From the IMG/VR virus record IMGVR_UViG_3300023276_000718, positions 1-27,555 of that record: 27,555 nt of DNA; one strand, written 5' to 3'. This DNA comes from a virus. The notes beneath the pieces are model-generated. The model saw nothing but the letters and a program-made list of their open reading frames with translations, ran no database searches and was not told where the DNA came from. Below are positions 7,169-14,155 of this stretch, piece after piece (position 1 is the first letter of the stretch; every line of letters begins with the position of its first letter). The position numbers and the translations under genes were made by a program.

Positions 7169-7276
7169 TATTTAAAATTATTTTTCGCATTTTGTGGAAT
7201 ACTATTAATATTCCGTTTTTAATCGCCTAAGTCCTTTTCTTCTTGACTATTCGATTATATCTTTTAGATTAAATGA

Positions 7277-8398
7277 TTATCTATTTAATCTGAATTTCAT
7301 TTTTTGAATTAAATCTGCTTGAAAGTTTTCATTTAATAATGGCTCTTTCTTTTTTTGAGCAGCCTCAGCAGCAGTTTTATTTTCATTTAGTGATTCTAAA
7401 TTCATTTGAGTATCTCTAAGATCTCTTGTTTGCCAAAAGTTATTAATAGCATAAGGAGTATTTAAAGAGTGGAATTTAGATTCAGAAATAATTTGTTCTT
7501 TTCTACTTTCAGAAAGAGAATTCCATTTATCAGAATATTTTGATGGCATATCATCAATAAAATTAATTACCTTTCTTTCTGTTATAAAACATGAATCCCA
7601 AACATTTTCAGCTTGTACAGTTGACATAATAGAATCGCTATTCATTGATTCAACTATTAAAACCTTCTTATCTTCAGATAAAGAATCAAATTCATTCTTT
7701 TTAGATTCTGATAAGAAATTCATAAAGTGCATTTCAGAAACATTCTTAGCTTCAGCCTTAGAAATTAAACTTTCTAATTTTTCACTAATAGTATCTTTGT
7801 AAGATTTCTTCTCTTCTTTAATTTCAACTGATTCATTAATAGTTTCTTCAATTACTGGATCAGATGATTCTTCATTAATTGATTCAGCATTCACAGCAGT
7901 TACATTTTCTGCAATGTATTCAGAATATTTAATACTCTTATCTACATTTTCTCCAAGATATTCAGAGTAAGCAATATTTTGATCAACCTTTTCAGCAACA
8001 TATTCAGAGTACTTAATTCCTTTATCTAGGCTTTCTCCTAAATAATTAGAATATGCAATTCCTTTATCTGCTTGCTCAGCAACATGCTCAGTATATTGAA
8101 TAGAACTATCTAGTTCTTCTCCTAAATAAGAAGCATAATTTTTAATTTTGTCAATGTTCTCTGCTAAGTAGTCAGAGTGAGATATGCTCTTGTCAAGATT
8201 TTCTGATAAGTATTCAGTATAATCAGTAACCTGATTTACTTTCTCTGCAATATGCTCAGTATATTTAACTAGCTTCTCGATTAACTCATCATTATTAGAG
8301 TTTGCAGATTCCTTAACACCATCCAATGTATTTTTAACATATTCAGTGTACTTATTAAAATCTTCAACGGTTACAAATTTGTCTGATGTATTTTCCAT
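7277..8398 (-). other. Possible nested in-frame scaffold product (internal start at Met198)
   Basis: The internal ATG at 8398 would give a 373-residue protein (MENTSDKFVT…) lacking the protease domain. The bases upstream on the minus strand (AAATAAATAAAACAAATAAA, then ACAGATCTAATA before the ATG) look like the A-rich leaders before true starts in this genome. Phage lambda C/Nu3 is the known precedent for a scaffold translated from inside a protease gene. This remains an inference. Confidence 0.35.
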
Positions 8399-8989
8399 TA
8401 TTAGATCTGTTTTATTTGTTTTATTTATTTCTTCTTCTGAACTATCTATTTCATAAATGTATAGACCTTCAGTATCTTTAAAGCCATAAGATTCATTTAC
8501 TCTTGCTAATTCTGCATTTTCAAATCCAGGATCAGCAACTAAATCATAAGTAAAGAACTTTTTAATTTTAACTTTACCAGATTCATCAACAGTACCAGCA
8601 GCTCTACTTGAAATATGCAATGGTATACCATCTTCTATTAACGCCTGAGCTTCTTTACCTTTTGAAGTATTTAATAATCTTATTCTTCCTAAAACTTGTT
8701 TCTTATCTTTATCGTAATCTAAATCCTCGATAACATGAGATACATTTGAAAGGCTAATGTCAAAATCCTTAGGGTGGTCTAATTCACCTAAAAGTTTATT
8801 AGTTTTAACTTTTTCCTTTAGTTCGTTAATATGAGGAAGTACTTCAGCTTCTTCATAAATTCTATTATTTTTATTCTTTACTCCAATCTCAGTAAATACA
8901 CCTTCAAGGACAACAGAGCCATCGGCGCCCTTTGTCATACTTAAATTAGACTTAGATCTTTCTAGAATTAAAAGTTTCTTATTTGACAT
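7277..8989 (-). CDS. 21: Prohead protease (gp21-like) fused to a repeat-rich scaffold-like domain
   Basis: Residues 1 to about 185 are a T4-type prohead protease: GVFTEIGVKNKNNRIYEEAE (30-49), LGELDHP at 68-74 with candidate catalytic His72, and HISSRAAG at 125-132 with candidate Ser128/Ser129. T4 gp21 is about 212 residues and ends there. Here the chain continues to 570. It runs through a linker (185-210), nine 14-residue repeats (243-368), an acidic segment, and an alpha-helical region with SLSEDKK/SLSESRK motifs. No separate gp22 scaffold gene lies between this gene and gp23, so the C-terminal part probably supplies the scaffold, as in protease-scaffold fusions of other phages. An internal ATG at 8398 (Met198) follows an A-rich leader-like stretch and may start a scaffold-only product. 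The start at 8989 follows a promoter-like box. Confidence 0.88.
   Translation of the reverse strand: MSNKKLLILERSKSNLSMTKGADGSVVLEGVFTEIGVKNKNNRIYEEAEVLPHINELKEKVKTNKLLGELDHPKDFDISLSNVSHVIEDLDYDKDKKQVLGRIRLLNTSKGKEAQALIEDGIPLHISSRAAGTVDESGKVKIKKFFTYDLVADPGFENAELARVNESYGFKDTEGLYIYEIDSSEEEINKTNKTDLIMENTSDKFVTVEDFNKYTEYVKNTLDGVKESANSNNDELIEKLVKYTEHIAEKVNQVTDYTEYLSENLDKSISHSDYLAENIDKIKNYASYLGEELDSSIQYTEHVAEQADKGIAYSNYLGESLDKGIKYSEYVAEKVDQNIAYSEYLGENVDKSIKYSEYIAENVTAVNAESINEESSDPVIEETINESVEIKEEKKSYKDTISEKLESLISKAEAKNVSEMHFMNFLSESKKNEFDSLSEDKKVLIVESMNSDSIMSTVQAENVWDSCFITERKVINFIDDMPSKYSDKWNSLSESRKEQIISESKFHSLNTPYAINNFWQTRDLRDTQMNLESLNENKTAAEAAQKKKEPLLNENFQADLIQKMKFRLNR
7886..8263 (-). repeat. Nine tandem 14-residue (42-base) coding repeats in the protease-scaffold gene
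   Basis: Residues 243-368 form nine units with the pattern Y-[ST]-x-[YH]-[LIV]-[AGS]-E-x-[LVA]-D-x-x-I-x, for example YTEYLSENLDKSIS, YSNYLGESLDKGIK, YSEYVAEKVDQNIA and YSEYLGENVDKSIK. A tenth, isolated copy starts at Tyr214. Two heptads per unit suit a helical rod. Each unit contains [LIV]-x-E, which is close to the gp21 cleavage rule. The repeats have diverged at the DNA level, so they are old rather than freshly amplified. Confidence 0.92.
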
Positions 8990-9000
8990 CTTTCTAGTTT

Positions 9001-9020
9001 ATTTGATTTATATATTATAA
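9001..9020 (-). promoter_or_regulatory. Candidate late promoter box of the protease-scaffold gene
   Basis: The minus strand reads TTATAATATATAAATCAAAT, ending 11 bases before the ATG at 8989. Its first 14 bases are identical to those of the box before the 627-residue core protein gene (14118-14137). The core TATAAAT resembles the T4 late element TATAAATA, and a gp55 gene is present in the window. Confidence 0.55.
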
Positions 9021-9033
9021 CTCTTGATAGTTT

Positions 9034-10680
9034 TTAGATTCCAGCTAATGGGTCTTCATCCATCCCATCAGATTTCTTCTCAGGTTTAAAATCTTTAGGG
9101 TTTGCACCTAATAAGATCTTTTCAATATCTTCCATTTTATATCCTTGGGCCTCTAACTCAGTACGTTCTTTAGCTCTAGCATTTGCTTTAATATCATCAC
9201 GAGTAAATCCACCGTACCTCTTAATTAAGAATCCTAAATCAAAATATGGTATTTCCTCCATTTCAGCAGTCATTGTACTTAGTTGAGTTTTCATATTACC
9301 AATAAAATCAACTCGTTTTGTTTGTAATTCCATTTCTTTCATTTCCTCAAAAACATTATCCTTCATAAAGTTTAATCCTAAACCTGCTTTAAATGCAATA
9401 TCATTTTTTAATTCTGGGTGATTAAGACACATTTGAAGATACATAGGCTTAACTAATATTTCTTGCCATATTGATCTTAATCTTGAAATAAATCTACCAA
9501 ATTTAATTTCATCTCTTAACATACCACTTGCTTCCATATCATATGTATTGCCACCTTCTCGGTCAAACCTAGAGAATGGGATTTTTGAAGCCATTTGTAA
9601 TTTATCAGAAAAATACTTTAAAGATTCAGTATCTCCTAAATCAGGACCATCTCCACCTATTGTTTGAATTTCTGGTGATTCACCGTCTTTAGAAGGTAAC
9701 CAATACTCTTTGTTAAACGGCATCATTGGTTTACCATTAGTTTGTATTTCTCCACTTTCAAAGTTAAAGTCTACAACCTCACGATATGAATTCATTAATG
9801 TTGCTAGAGATTGCTTTGCTCTTGTTTTAGATTTACCACCAACTGGTATTGTAAATTGTGTTTTAAATGAAGCATTAGATACAGCCCAGATAATTCTACT
9901 GTGTTCCATTATTCTTAAAAGGTTAAAAGATCTTATTAATCTTTCAACATAAGATATTCTCATTGGTGAATTAACAGATGAATATGAAATATAGATTATT
10001 TGTGAATCCCATAATGTTCTTTCTTTTGCACCCTGTCCTTTATATTGTATCCAAACTTTTTTACCATCATCGCTGTCAATACCTGGCATTAATGATATTG
10101 GATCTAATTCTTTAAATCCAATAATTTCAGTTTGTTTATCATTATAAACTATTTCAAATGCAAGAAAACCATCAATTAACCATTTCCTAAAATAATTCCA
10201 CGGTGATACCGAATCATTAAATCCAAAGTAATTATAGATATTATTATATACATCATTTATTTCCTCCTCTATTGATTCTCCGATATGTCCATTAAAATGT
10301 GCATATGCCATATAATTAGATTCATCAAATACAATAGCTTCATCTGTAAGTACATCTAAAATATCTTCTATCTCATCTTGTACTGCAAATGTTCTAAGCT
10401 GATCTCTTTTTCTATCATAATCCTGATCAAAGAATGCAATATTCTTTTTTAAGTTAGTATCCGTTAATGACAATGCAGCGAACGCCCCATACATATCATC
10501 ACTATCTGAACCCATAGGATTAAATGTATAACCCATTTGATTTTCAGTAAAACCTACTGCACGTGAATTACGAATGATCATATCATCATATGCCATCCCT
10601 AAATTAGAAAGATCTTTTAGAAGCCTTCTTACTGGATTTCCTGTACTTAAAGGACCTCTTCTATCTGTAAAACCTGCCAT
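9034..10680 (-). CDS. 20: Portal protein (gp20-like)
   Basis: This 548-residue protein (T4 gp20 has 524) would form the dodecameric portal vertex through which DNA enters the prohead. Family features are visible: an N-terminal helical region with DEIEDILDVLTDEAIV, a central FRKWLIDGFLAFEIVYNDK and GFKELDPISLMPGI, then the conserved IPFSRFDREGG and MLRDEIKFGRFISRLR segments that correspond to the stem/wing region of T4 gp20. The C-terminus is an acidic, lysine-rich tail (KPEKKSDGMDEDPLAGI). It lies directly upstream of the protease and capsid genes, as in T4. Confidence 0.93.
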   Translation of the reverse strand: MAGFTDRRGPLSTGNPVRRLLKDLSNLGMAYDDMIIRNSRAVGFTENQMGYTFNPMGSDSDDMYGAFAALSLTDTNLKKNIAFFDQDYDRKRDQLRTFAVQDEIEDILDVLTDEAIVFDESNYMAYAHFNGHIGESIEEEINDVYNNIYNYFGFNDSVSPWNYFRKWLIDGFLAFEIVYNDKQTEIIGFKELDPISLMPGIDSDDGKKVWIQYKGQGAKERTLWDSQIIYISYSSVNSPMRISYVERLIRSFNLLRIMEHSRIIWAVSNASFKTQFTIPVGGKSKTRAKQSLATLMNSYREVVDFNFESGEIQTNGKPMMPFNKEYWLPSKDGESPEIQTIGGDGPDLGDTESLKYFSDKLQMASKIPFSRFDREGGNTYDMEASGMLRDEIKFGRFISRLRSIWQEILVKPMYLQMCLNHPELKNDIAFKAGLGLNFMKDNVFEEMKEMELQTKRVDFIGNMKTQLSTMTAEMEEIPYFDLGFLIKRYGGFTRDDIKANARAKERTELEAQGYKMEDIEKILLGANPKDFKPEKKSDGMDEDPLAGI

Positions 10681-10698
10681 AATCTATTTTTATTATTA

Positions 10699-10714
10699 GT
10701 TTATATATTCTTAT
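10699..10714 (-). promoter_or_regulatory. Candidate promoter box upstream of the portal gene
   Basis: The minus strand reads ATAAGAATATATAAAC, 18 bases before the portal ATG. It shares the TATATAAA core with the boxes at 9001-9020 and 14118-14137. It overlaps the stop codon of the upstream gene. Confidence 0.4.
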
Positions 10715-11279
10715 AGTATAATGCTTGAGCTTGGTTAATATTTCCACCATAAAATTGGTTTTCATTATTAACAGCCCCAACATACCAATCCTCATATCCT
10801 AAGACATAAGGGTTTTTCATTTTCTTTATTATATACTGTCTTGTACAGTAAGTTAAATTATATTTTTTACCAAATGCTTGTTTTACAAATTCCCACCTAA
10901 AGTTAGTAATAGGGCTTTGGTTTTCAGGATTTCCTAATGCATAACCTTTTGTTAAACCTTTTATTTGTGATGCAAGTGAAGATGTAAGTTCAGTTAAAAA
11001 AGGAATGCGAGCTTCGTATGGCATATAATGTAAATTAATTCCTAATTGATGACCATTATCAGATTCTCCTAAACCTAATACTAAAGGTTTAGTATCATAA
11101 AAAATTTCATCTTTAGTATAATAATTAAAACAATACATCTGACCTGGGTTTAAAACACCATCACTGCTAGCACTAACTTTAGGTATATCTATTTGTGATT
11201 GTTTAGACGCACCTGTTCTACCTTTACTTTCGGCAAGATAAAGTTCTAAGTCTTCTTTGAATGATCCTATTAGTGCCAT
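10701..11279 (-). CDS. Conserved T4-like virion structural protein, exact role unknown
   Basis: This 192-residue protein lies between head-completion gp4 and the portal. The central segment PGQMYCFNYYTKDEIFYDTK, followed by PLVLGLG, LGINLHYMPYEAR and a downstream YTCxxYIIKKM-like stretch, belongs to a type of small virion protein I recall from many T4-like marine phages, usually annotated only as structural. The N-terminus SFKEDLELYLAESKG resembles a capsid-targeting/cleavage sequence (L-A-E then Ser at 15-18). Its ATG overlaps the gp4 stop by one base. A head or neck location fits the neighbours. I cannot link it to a named T4 gene with confidence. Confidence 0.65.
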   Translation of the reverse strand: MALIGSFKEDLELYLAESKGRTGASKQSQIDIPKVSASSDGVLNPGQMYCFNYYTKDEIFYDTKPLVLGLGESDNGHQLGINLHYMPYEARIPFLTELTSSLASQIKGLTKGYALGNPENQSPITNFRWEFVKQAFGKKYNLTYCTRQYIIKKMKNPYVLGYEDWYVGAVNNENQFYGGNINQAQALYYKNI

Positions 11280-11755
11280 TAAAATAATTTTGAATCTTCT
11301 GTCAACAACATAACTTTACAATTTCTTTCCTTAGCCATTTTATTAAGTGCATTTGTTTTACATAAATTTCTTACATATGATTCGTAAGCATATTTAAAAT
11401 TCTTTAATGCTTTTGCTGTTTTTCTTTTAGGTTCCTTTGGTTTTTGTAATTGTGCTTTAGGTTTTATTTCCACTACATACTCTTCTGTCTTATCTCCTTT
11501 TTTCATTTTAAAGAAAAAATCAGGATAATATTTATGGAACTTATTATCTAATAAATTAAAATAAGGTATAGAGAATGGCTCTGATATCCAGTAAATCACA
11601 TCCATGTTATGATCGCACCAATAACAAAATTTCCTTTCCCAGCTACTTCTATATATAATTGGACCTTCGCCTCTGTACTTTTGAGGGTATTTAGGTTTAT
11701 AATAACCTTGCTTAAATCCAGACTTTGAAGTAGGCTTTACCTTTTTTATACTCAT
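11279..11755 (-). CDS. 4: Head completion protein (gp4-like)
   Basis: This 158-residue protein closely follows T4 gp4 (also called 50/65), needed for head completion before tail joining. Recognisable parts are SKSGFKQGYYKPKYPQKYRG at 10-29, YRSSWERKFCYWCD at 35-48, YYPDFFFK near 76-83 and YVVEIKPKAQ at 93-102. These segments (Glu40, Asp79, the E-x-K at 96-98) fit a PD-(D/E)xK nuclease core like that of TnsA-type endonucleases, a similarity known for this family. The gene sits between gp55 and the conserved virion protein, close-packed on both sides. Confidence 0.92.
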   Translation of the reverse strand: MSIKKVKPTSKSGFKQGYYKPKYPQKYRGEGPIIYRSSWERKFCYWCDHNMDVIYWISEPFSIPYFNLLDNKFHKYYPDFFFKMKKGDKTEEYVVEIKPKAQLQKPKEPKRKTAKALKNFKYAYESYVRNLCKTNALNKMAKERNCKVMLLTEDSKLF

Positions 11756-11763
11756 TTAACATT

Positions 11764-12129
11764 TTATATTGTATAGATACCTTCACTATCGGCACTTCCG
11801 TTAATTGAAACAGTGCCATGATACTTCTTAGGGTGTAATTTATTCCAACCTTTTGCAAATCCTCTTTTTGCTATTTCTGTAAAATAAGCAAATGCATTAG
11901 TACTTTTTTCTGGGTTAAAATTTCTCCAATATCTATAAAGATCCATATAAGCATAAGCAATACAATCTTGCCTATCTTCTGGATTTCTATATGTTAGTTT
12001 TCTAGAACACTTATCAGCTAATAACATTAAAAATTCTAATGCCTTCGGTGTTAACTCTCCTTGTTCTTTAGATAGAATTATCTGCTCAAGGAGGTCTCTA
12101 TTATTTAAGTAATTTCTTTTTCTTGCCAT
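11764..12129 (-). CDS. 55: Late-transcription sigma factor (gp55-like), short form
   Basis: gp55 directs host RNA polymerase to late promoters together with the sliding clamp. The N-terminal NYLNNRDLLEQII matches T4 gp55 (NYVNNKELLQAII). RQDCIAYAYMDLYRYWRNFN followed by AFAYFTEIAKRGFAKGW matches the region-2-like part (T4 IADGIEASIKGLHNF, then AYITQACFNAFVQRI). The protein is 121 residues versus 185 in T4. It ends ADSEGIYTI and lacks the C-terminal SLDFL-type clamp-binding peptide. The open frame reaches 12159, but the first ten codons cover the promoter-like box, and Met at 12129 begins the family sequence MARKRNYL. Confidence 0.87.
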   Translation of the reverse strand: MARKRNYLNNRDLLEQIILSKEQGELTPKALEFLMLLADKCSRKLTYRNPEDRQDCIAYAYMDLYRYWRNFNPEKSTNAFAYFTEIAKRGFAKGWNKLHPKKYHGTVSINGSADSEGIYTI

Positions 12130-12142
12130 TAACTTTGATTTA

Positions 12143-12160
12143 TTTATTATTATATACAAG
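12143..12160 (-). promoter_or_regulatory. Candidate promoter box of the gp55 gene
   Basis: The minus strand reads CTTGTATATAATAATAAA, 13 bases before the ATG at 12129 and directly after the terminator of the upstream gene. It is similar in kind to the other AT boxes but matches neither class exactly. Confidence 0.4.
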
Positions 12161-12194
12161 AAAGGACCGATTGTTTAATTCCAATCGGTCCTTT
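12157..12194 (-). terminator. Terminator after the 627-residue core protein gene
   Basis: A perfect 13-base stem pairs 12161-12173 with 12182-12194 (AAAGGACCGATTG / CAATCGGTCCTTT) around an 8-base loop. On the minus strand the stem ends in a U-rich stretch (TTTCTTG). It lies 27 bases past the stop codon of the upstream gene. Confidence 0.88.
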
Positions 12195-12220
12195 GAGTTA
12201 GATAGTTAGATAGTTAAAAC

Positions 12221-14104
12221 TTAAATCTTAACTTCTAAATCACCCTTAGGTAATATTATACTTTTTCCATTTTTAGGAACGATTATACTTAACATATCAT
12301 CATCGCCTAAGGAAGCATATTCTTCTGCATTAACTAAAACTTCTTGTCTTTTTTTAAGACCTTGCGTGCTTGACTTCATTGATGCTTCTACATAGCCATC
12401 ATTTAAATAGTCGTCTTTAGTTTTTTTTTCAGAAATATATGAATTTGCTAATTCTTTTTCTTTACCTTTTAATTCTTCTGCTAATAAATTTAAAGCTTCA
12501 GTTAATTCTTCAGTTTCACCTAACTTTTTAATAGCAGCTTCAACTTCAGATTTCTTTTCTTCTAAAAAGGAAATTGAATCAGTAAGATCTTTTCTTTTGT
12601 TTTCTTCGATTGCTTTTTTATTATCTTCAGCAATTAATCTTTCAGATAAAATCGGAGAAACATCAAAGTTAATAAATTCTTTAACTAATTCAACAGTTTC
12701 AGTAGCTGTATCAATTTTTGACATTTCATTTAATTGCATTCCAGGATTTACTTTATTAATATAAATTCCTTCACTTACACCAATCATAGTTAAAAATACA
12801 TCTAAGAATTCTGGATTCTGAATAGTTGTAAAGTTATCCATTTCAGCGATAAGATCAACTGATTCAAAGAACTTACAAATTTTATCATTTTGCCATTGAT
12901 TTCTATAACCTGAGAAGTTACTTGCCAATAAAGCTTCTTTTAATTCAATAATACTATAATTAGTCATATCAACTTTACCCATAGCTAAAGTACCTTCAGT
13001 AATATTGTATTCTAATGATTTATTATTTTCTCCATGTAATGAAAGAATGTTTCCATTTCTTGAGAACATTTTTAATCCTTCAGTAATATCAAAGAATCTT
13101 GGATCAGTTACATTAGCTTCAGTAATGTCAGTTCCATTATAAATATAATTCTTTCCATGTAAGTGGAATGTTAATCCTTCTTCAGATTCTAACACCGGAG
13201 AAAGAACAGATACAACTTTACCATTTGCAGTAGATGCAACCTTTTGATCTTCAGCATTCATTTCATTTACTATTTGCTTAGCATCCATTGACCACGGGTG
13301 CTTTGCAGCAACAACAGCAAATTTAGATTTTACGTCTGATTCATTTAATAAAGAAACTAAATCAGAATTAAATGATTCCATTAATTTTCCTTTTTGATTT
13401 TCTGTTCTCGCAATAGATTCACTAATTCTAAATTCCCATTTAGCGTTATTATATGATTCCATTATATACTCTCTTAATTCAGAGATTGGATTTAACCAAG
13501 TGTTTGCAGATAATTTAGAATATAAATTTCTTGCAATTTTAAACTTAAGGTCTGGGCTAACAGAATTTTCTAATTCTTCGCTAATAGCGGTTAAGTCAGC
13601 ATTTTTAAGTTTCATTGGAAATGCAGTTATTGCTTCTTCCAAAATAGTTAAAGATTCTTTAACAGAATACGAAACTCTGGAATTGTCATTATCCATTGCC
13701 TTCAATCCATTAATGCTATCCATAACGTTTTCGTACAGGTCTGTTAATGTAAATTTCATTTTGTTATGATTTTTTTGATTATTATTTTCAGTGTATATAT
13801 TTGATTGATCTTTTTGCATTTCATGATACCTAGTGATACCACTCATTGCCATCTGTTGTGGAATTCCCATTCCTACTAAGATTGCCATAACTTGTTGATC
13901 TGTCATAGATCCACTATGGTCAATTTTGCCACTACTGCCAACATCTGACATTTTACCACTTTGGCTAAACAATACATGAATTATATCCACTAATTGTTGC
14001 TTAGGGTTATTAAGATAAAGGGCATTTGTATTTACACCAGGTTGGGCATCAATTGCCCCATCTGCATAAACTTGTGTTTGTCCTTCGTTAACTGTGTTTT
14101 CCAT
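12221..14104 (-). CDS. Large putative prohead core/internal structural protein
   Basis: I do not recognise this 627-residue protein. Residues 1-110 are polar with no clear homology, and 116-290 are helical. The part at 310-375 carries three copies of an ITE site (ITE|A 327-330, ITE|G 340-343, ITE|G 368-371), and LTE|A occurs at 534-537. All fit the gp21 cleavage rule L/I-x-E followed by A/G (T4 gp23 is cut at LTE|A). Residues 495-560 are a likely coiled coil. With its own promoter-like box, a strong terminator, and a place among head genes, it is probably an abundant core or packaged head protein. An internal ATG at 13759 (Met116, MKFTLTDLYENV) follows an A-rich leader-like stretch and may be a second start or mark an old gene fusion. 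Confidence 0.6.
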   Translation of the reverse strand: MENTVNEGQTQVYADGAIDAQPGVNTNALYLNNPKQQLVDIIHVLFSQSGKMSDVGSSGKIDHSGSMTDQQVMAILVGMGIPQQMAMSGITRYHEMQKDQSNIYTENNNQKNHNKMKFTLTDLYENVMDSINGLKAMDNDNSRVSYSVKESLTILEEAITAFPMKLKNADLTAISEELENSVSPDLKFKIARNLYSKLSANTWLNPISELREYIMESYNNAKWEFRISESIARTENQKGKLMESFNSDLVSLLNESDVKSKFAVVAAKHPWSMDAKQIVNEMNAEDQKVASTANGKVVSVLSPVLESEEGLTFHLHGKNYIYNGTDITEANVTDPRFFDITEGLKMFSRNGNILSLHGENNKSLEYNITEGTLAMGKVDMTNYSIIELKEALLASNFSGYRNQWQNDKICKFFESVDLIAEMDNFTTIQNPEFLDVFLTMIGVSEGIYINKVNPGMQLNEMSKIDTATETVELVKEFINFDVSPILSERLIAEDNKKAIEENKRKDLTDSISFLEEKKSEVEAAIKKLGETEELTEALNLLAEELKGKEKELANSYISEKKTKDDYLNDGYVEASMKSSTQGLKKRQEVLVNAEEYASLGDDDMLSIIVPKNGKSIILPKGDLEVKI

Positions 14105-14117
14105 ATTACACTATTTG

Positions 14118-14137
14118 ATTTGTTTTATATATTATAA
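14118..14137 (-). promoter_or_regulatory. Candidate late promoter box of the core protein gene
   Basis: The minus strand reads TTATAATATATAAAACAAAT, 13 bases before the ATG at 14104. It shares 14 consecutive bases (TTATAATATATAAA) and the following CAAAT with the box before the protease-scaffold gene at 9001-9020. Confidence 0.55.
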
Positions 14138-14155
14138 GTCTCTTTGATTAATTGT

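Noticed and set aside
7169-7276. Hairpin GGAATA/TATTCC and other structure in the 108-base gp23 leader
   Set aside because: The stem is only six base pairs, AT-rich and without a T run on the transcribed side. It may affect gp23 translation but gives no firm feature; no gene was found in the gap.
7267-7292. Inverted repeat AGATTAAAT/ATTTAATCT at the end of the protease-scaffold gene, considered as a terminator
   Set aside because: The stem is almost pure A/T and is followed by A residues rather than T on the minus strand.
7886-8263. Regular 42-base spacing considered as a CRISPR-like array
   Set aside because: The periodicity is coding, in frame with a conserved 14-residue pattern, and the DNA units are not identical and have no spacer structure.
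12130-12159. Ten extra codons at the start of gp55
   Set aside because: They translate the AT-rich promoter/leader sequence; Met at 12129 begins the recognisable family sequence.
12196-12220. Short direct repeat of TTAGATAG before the core protein stop
   Set aside because: Two and a half copies of an 8-base AT-rich unit are within chance for this composition.
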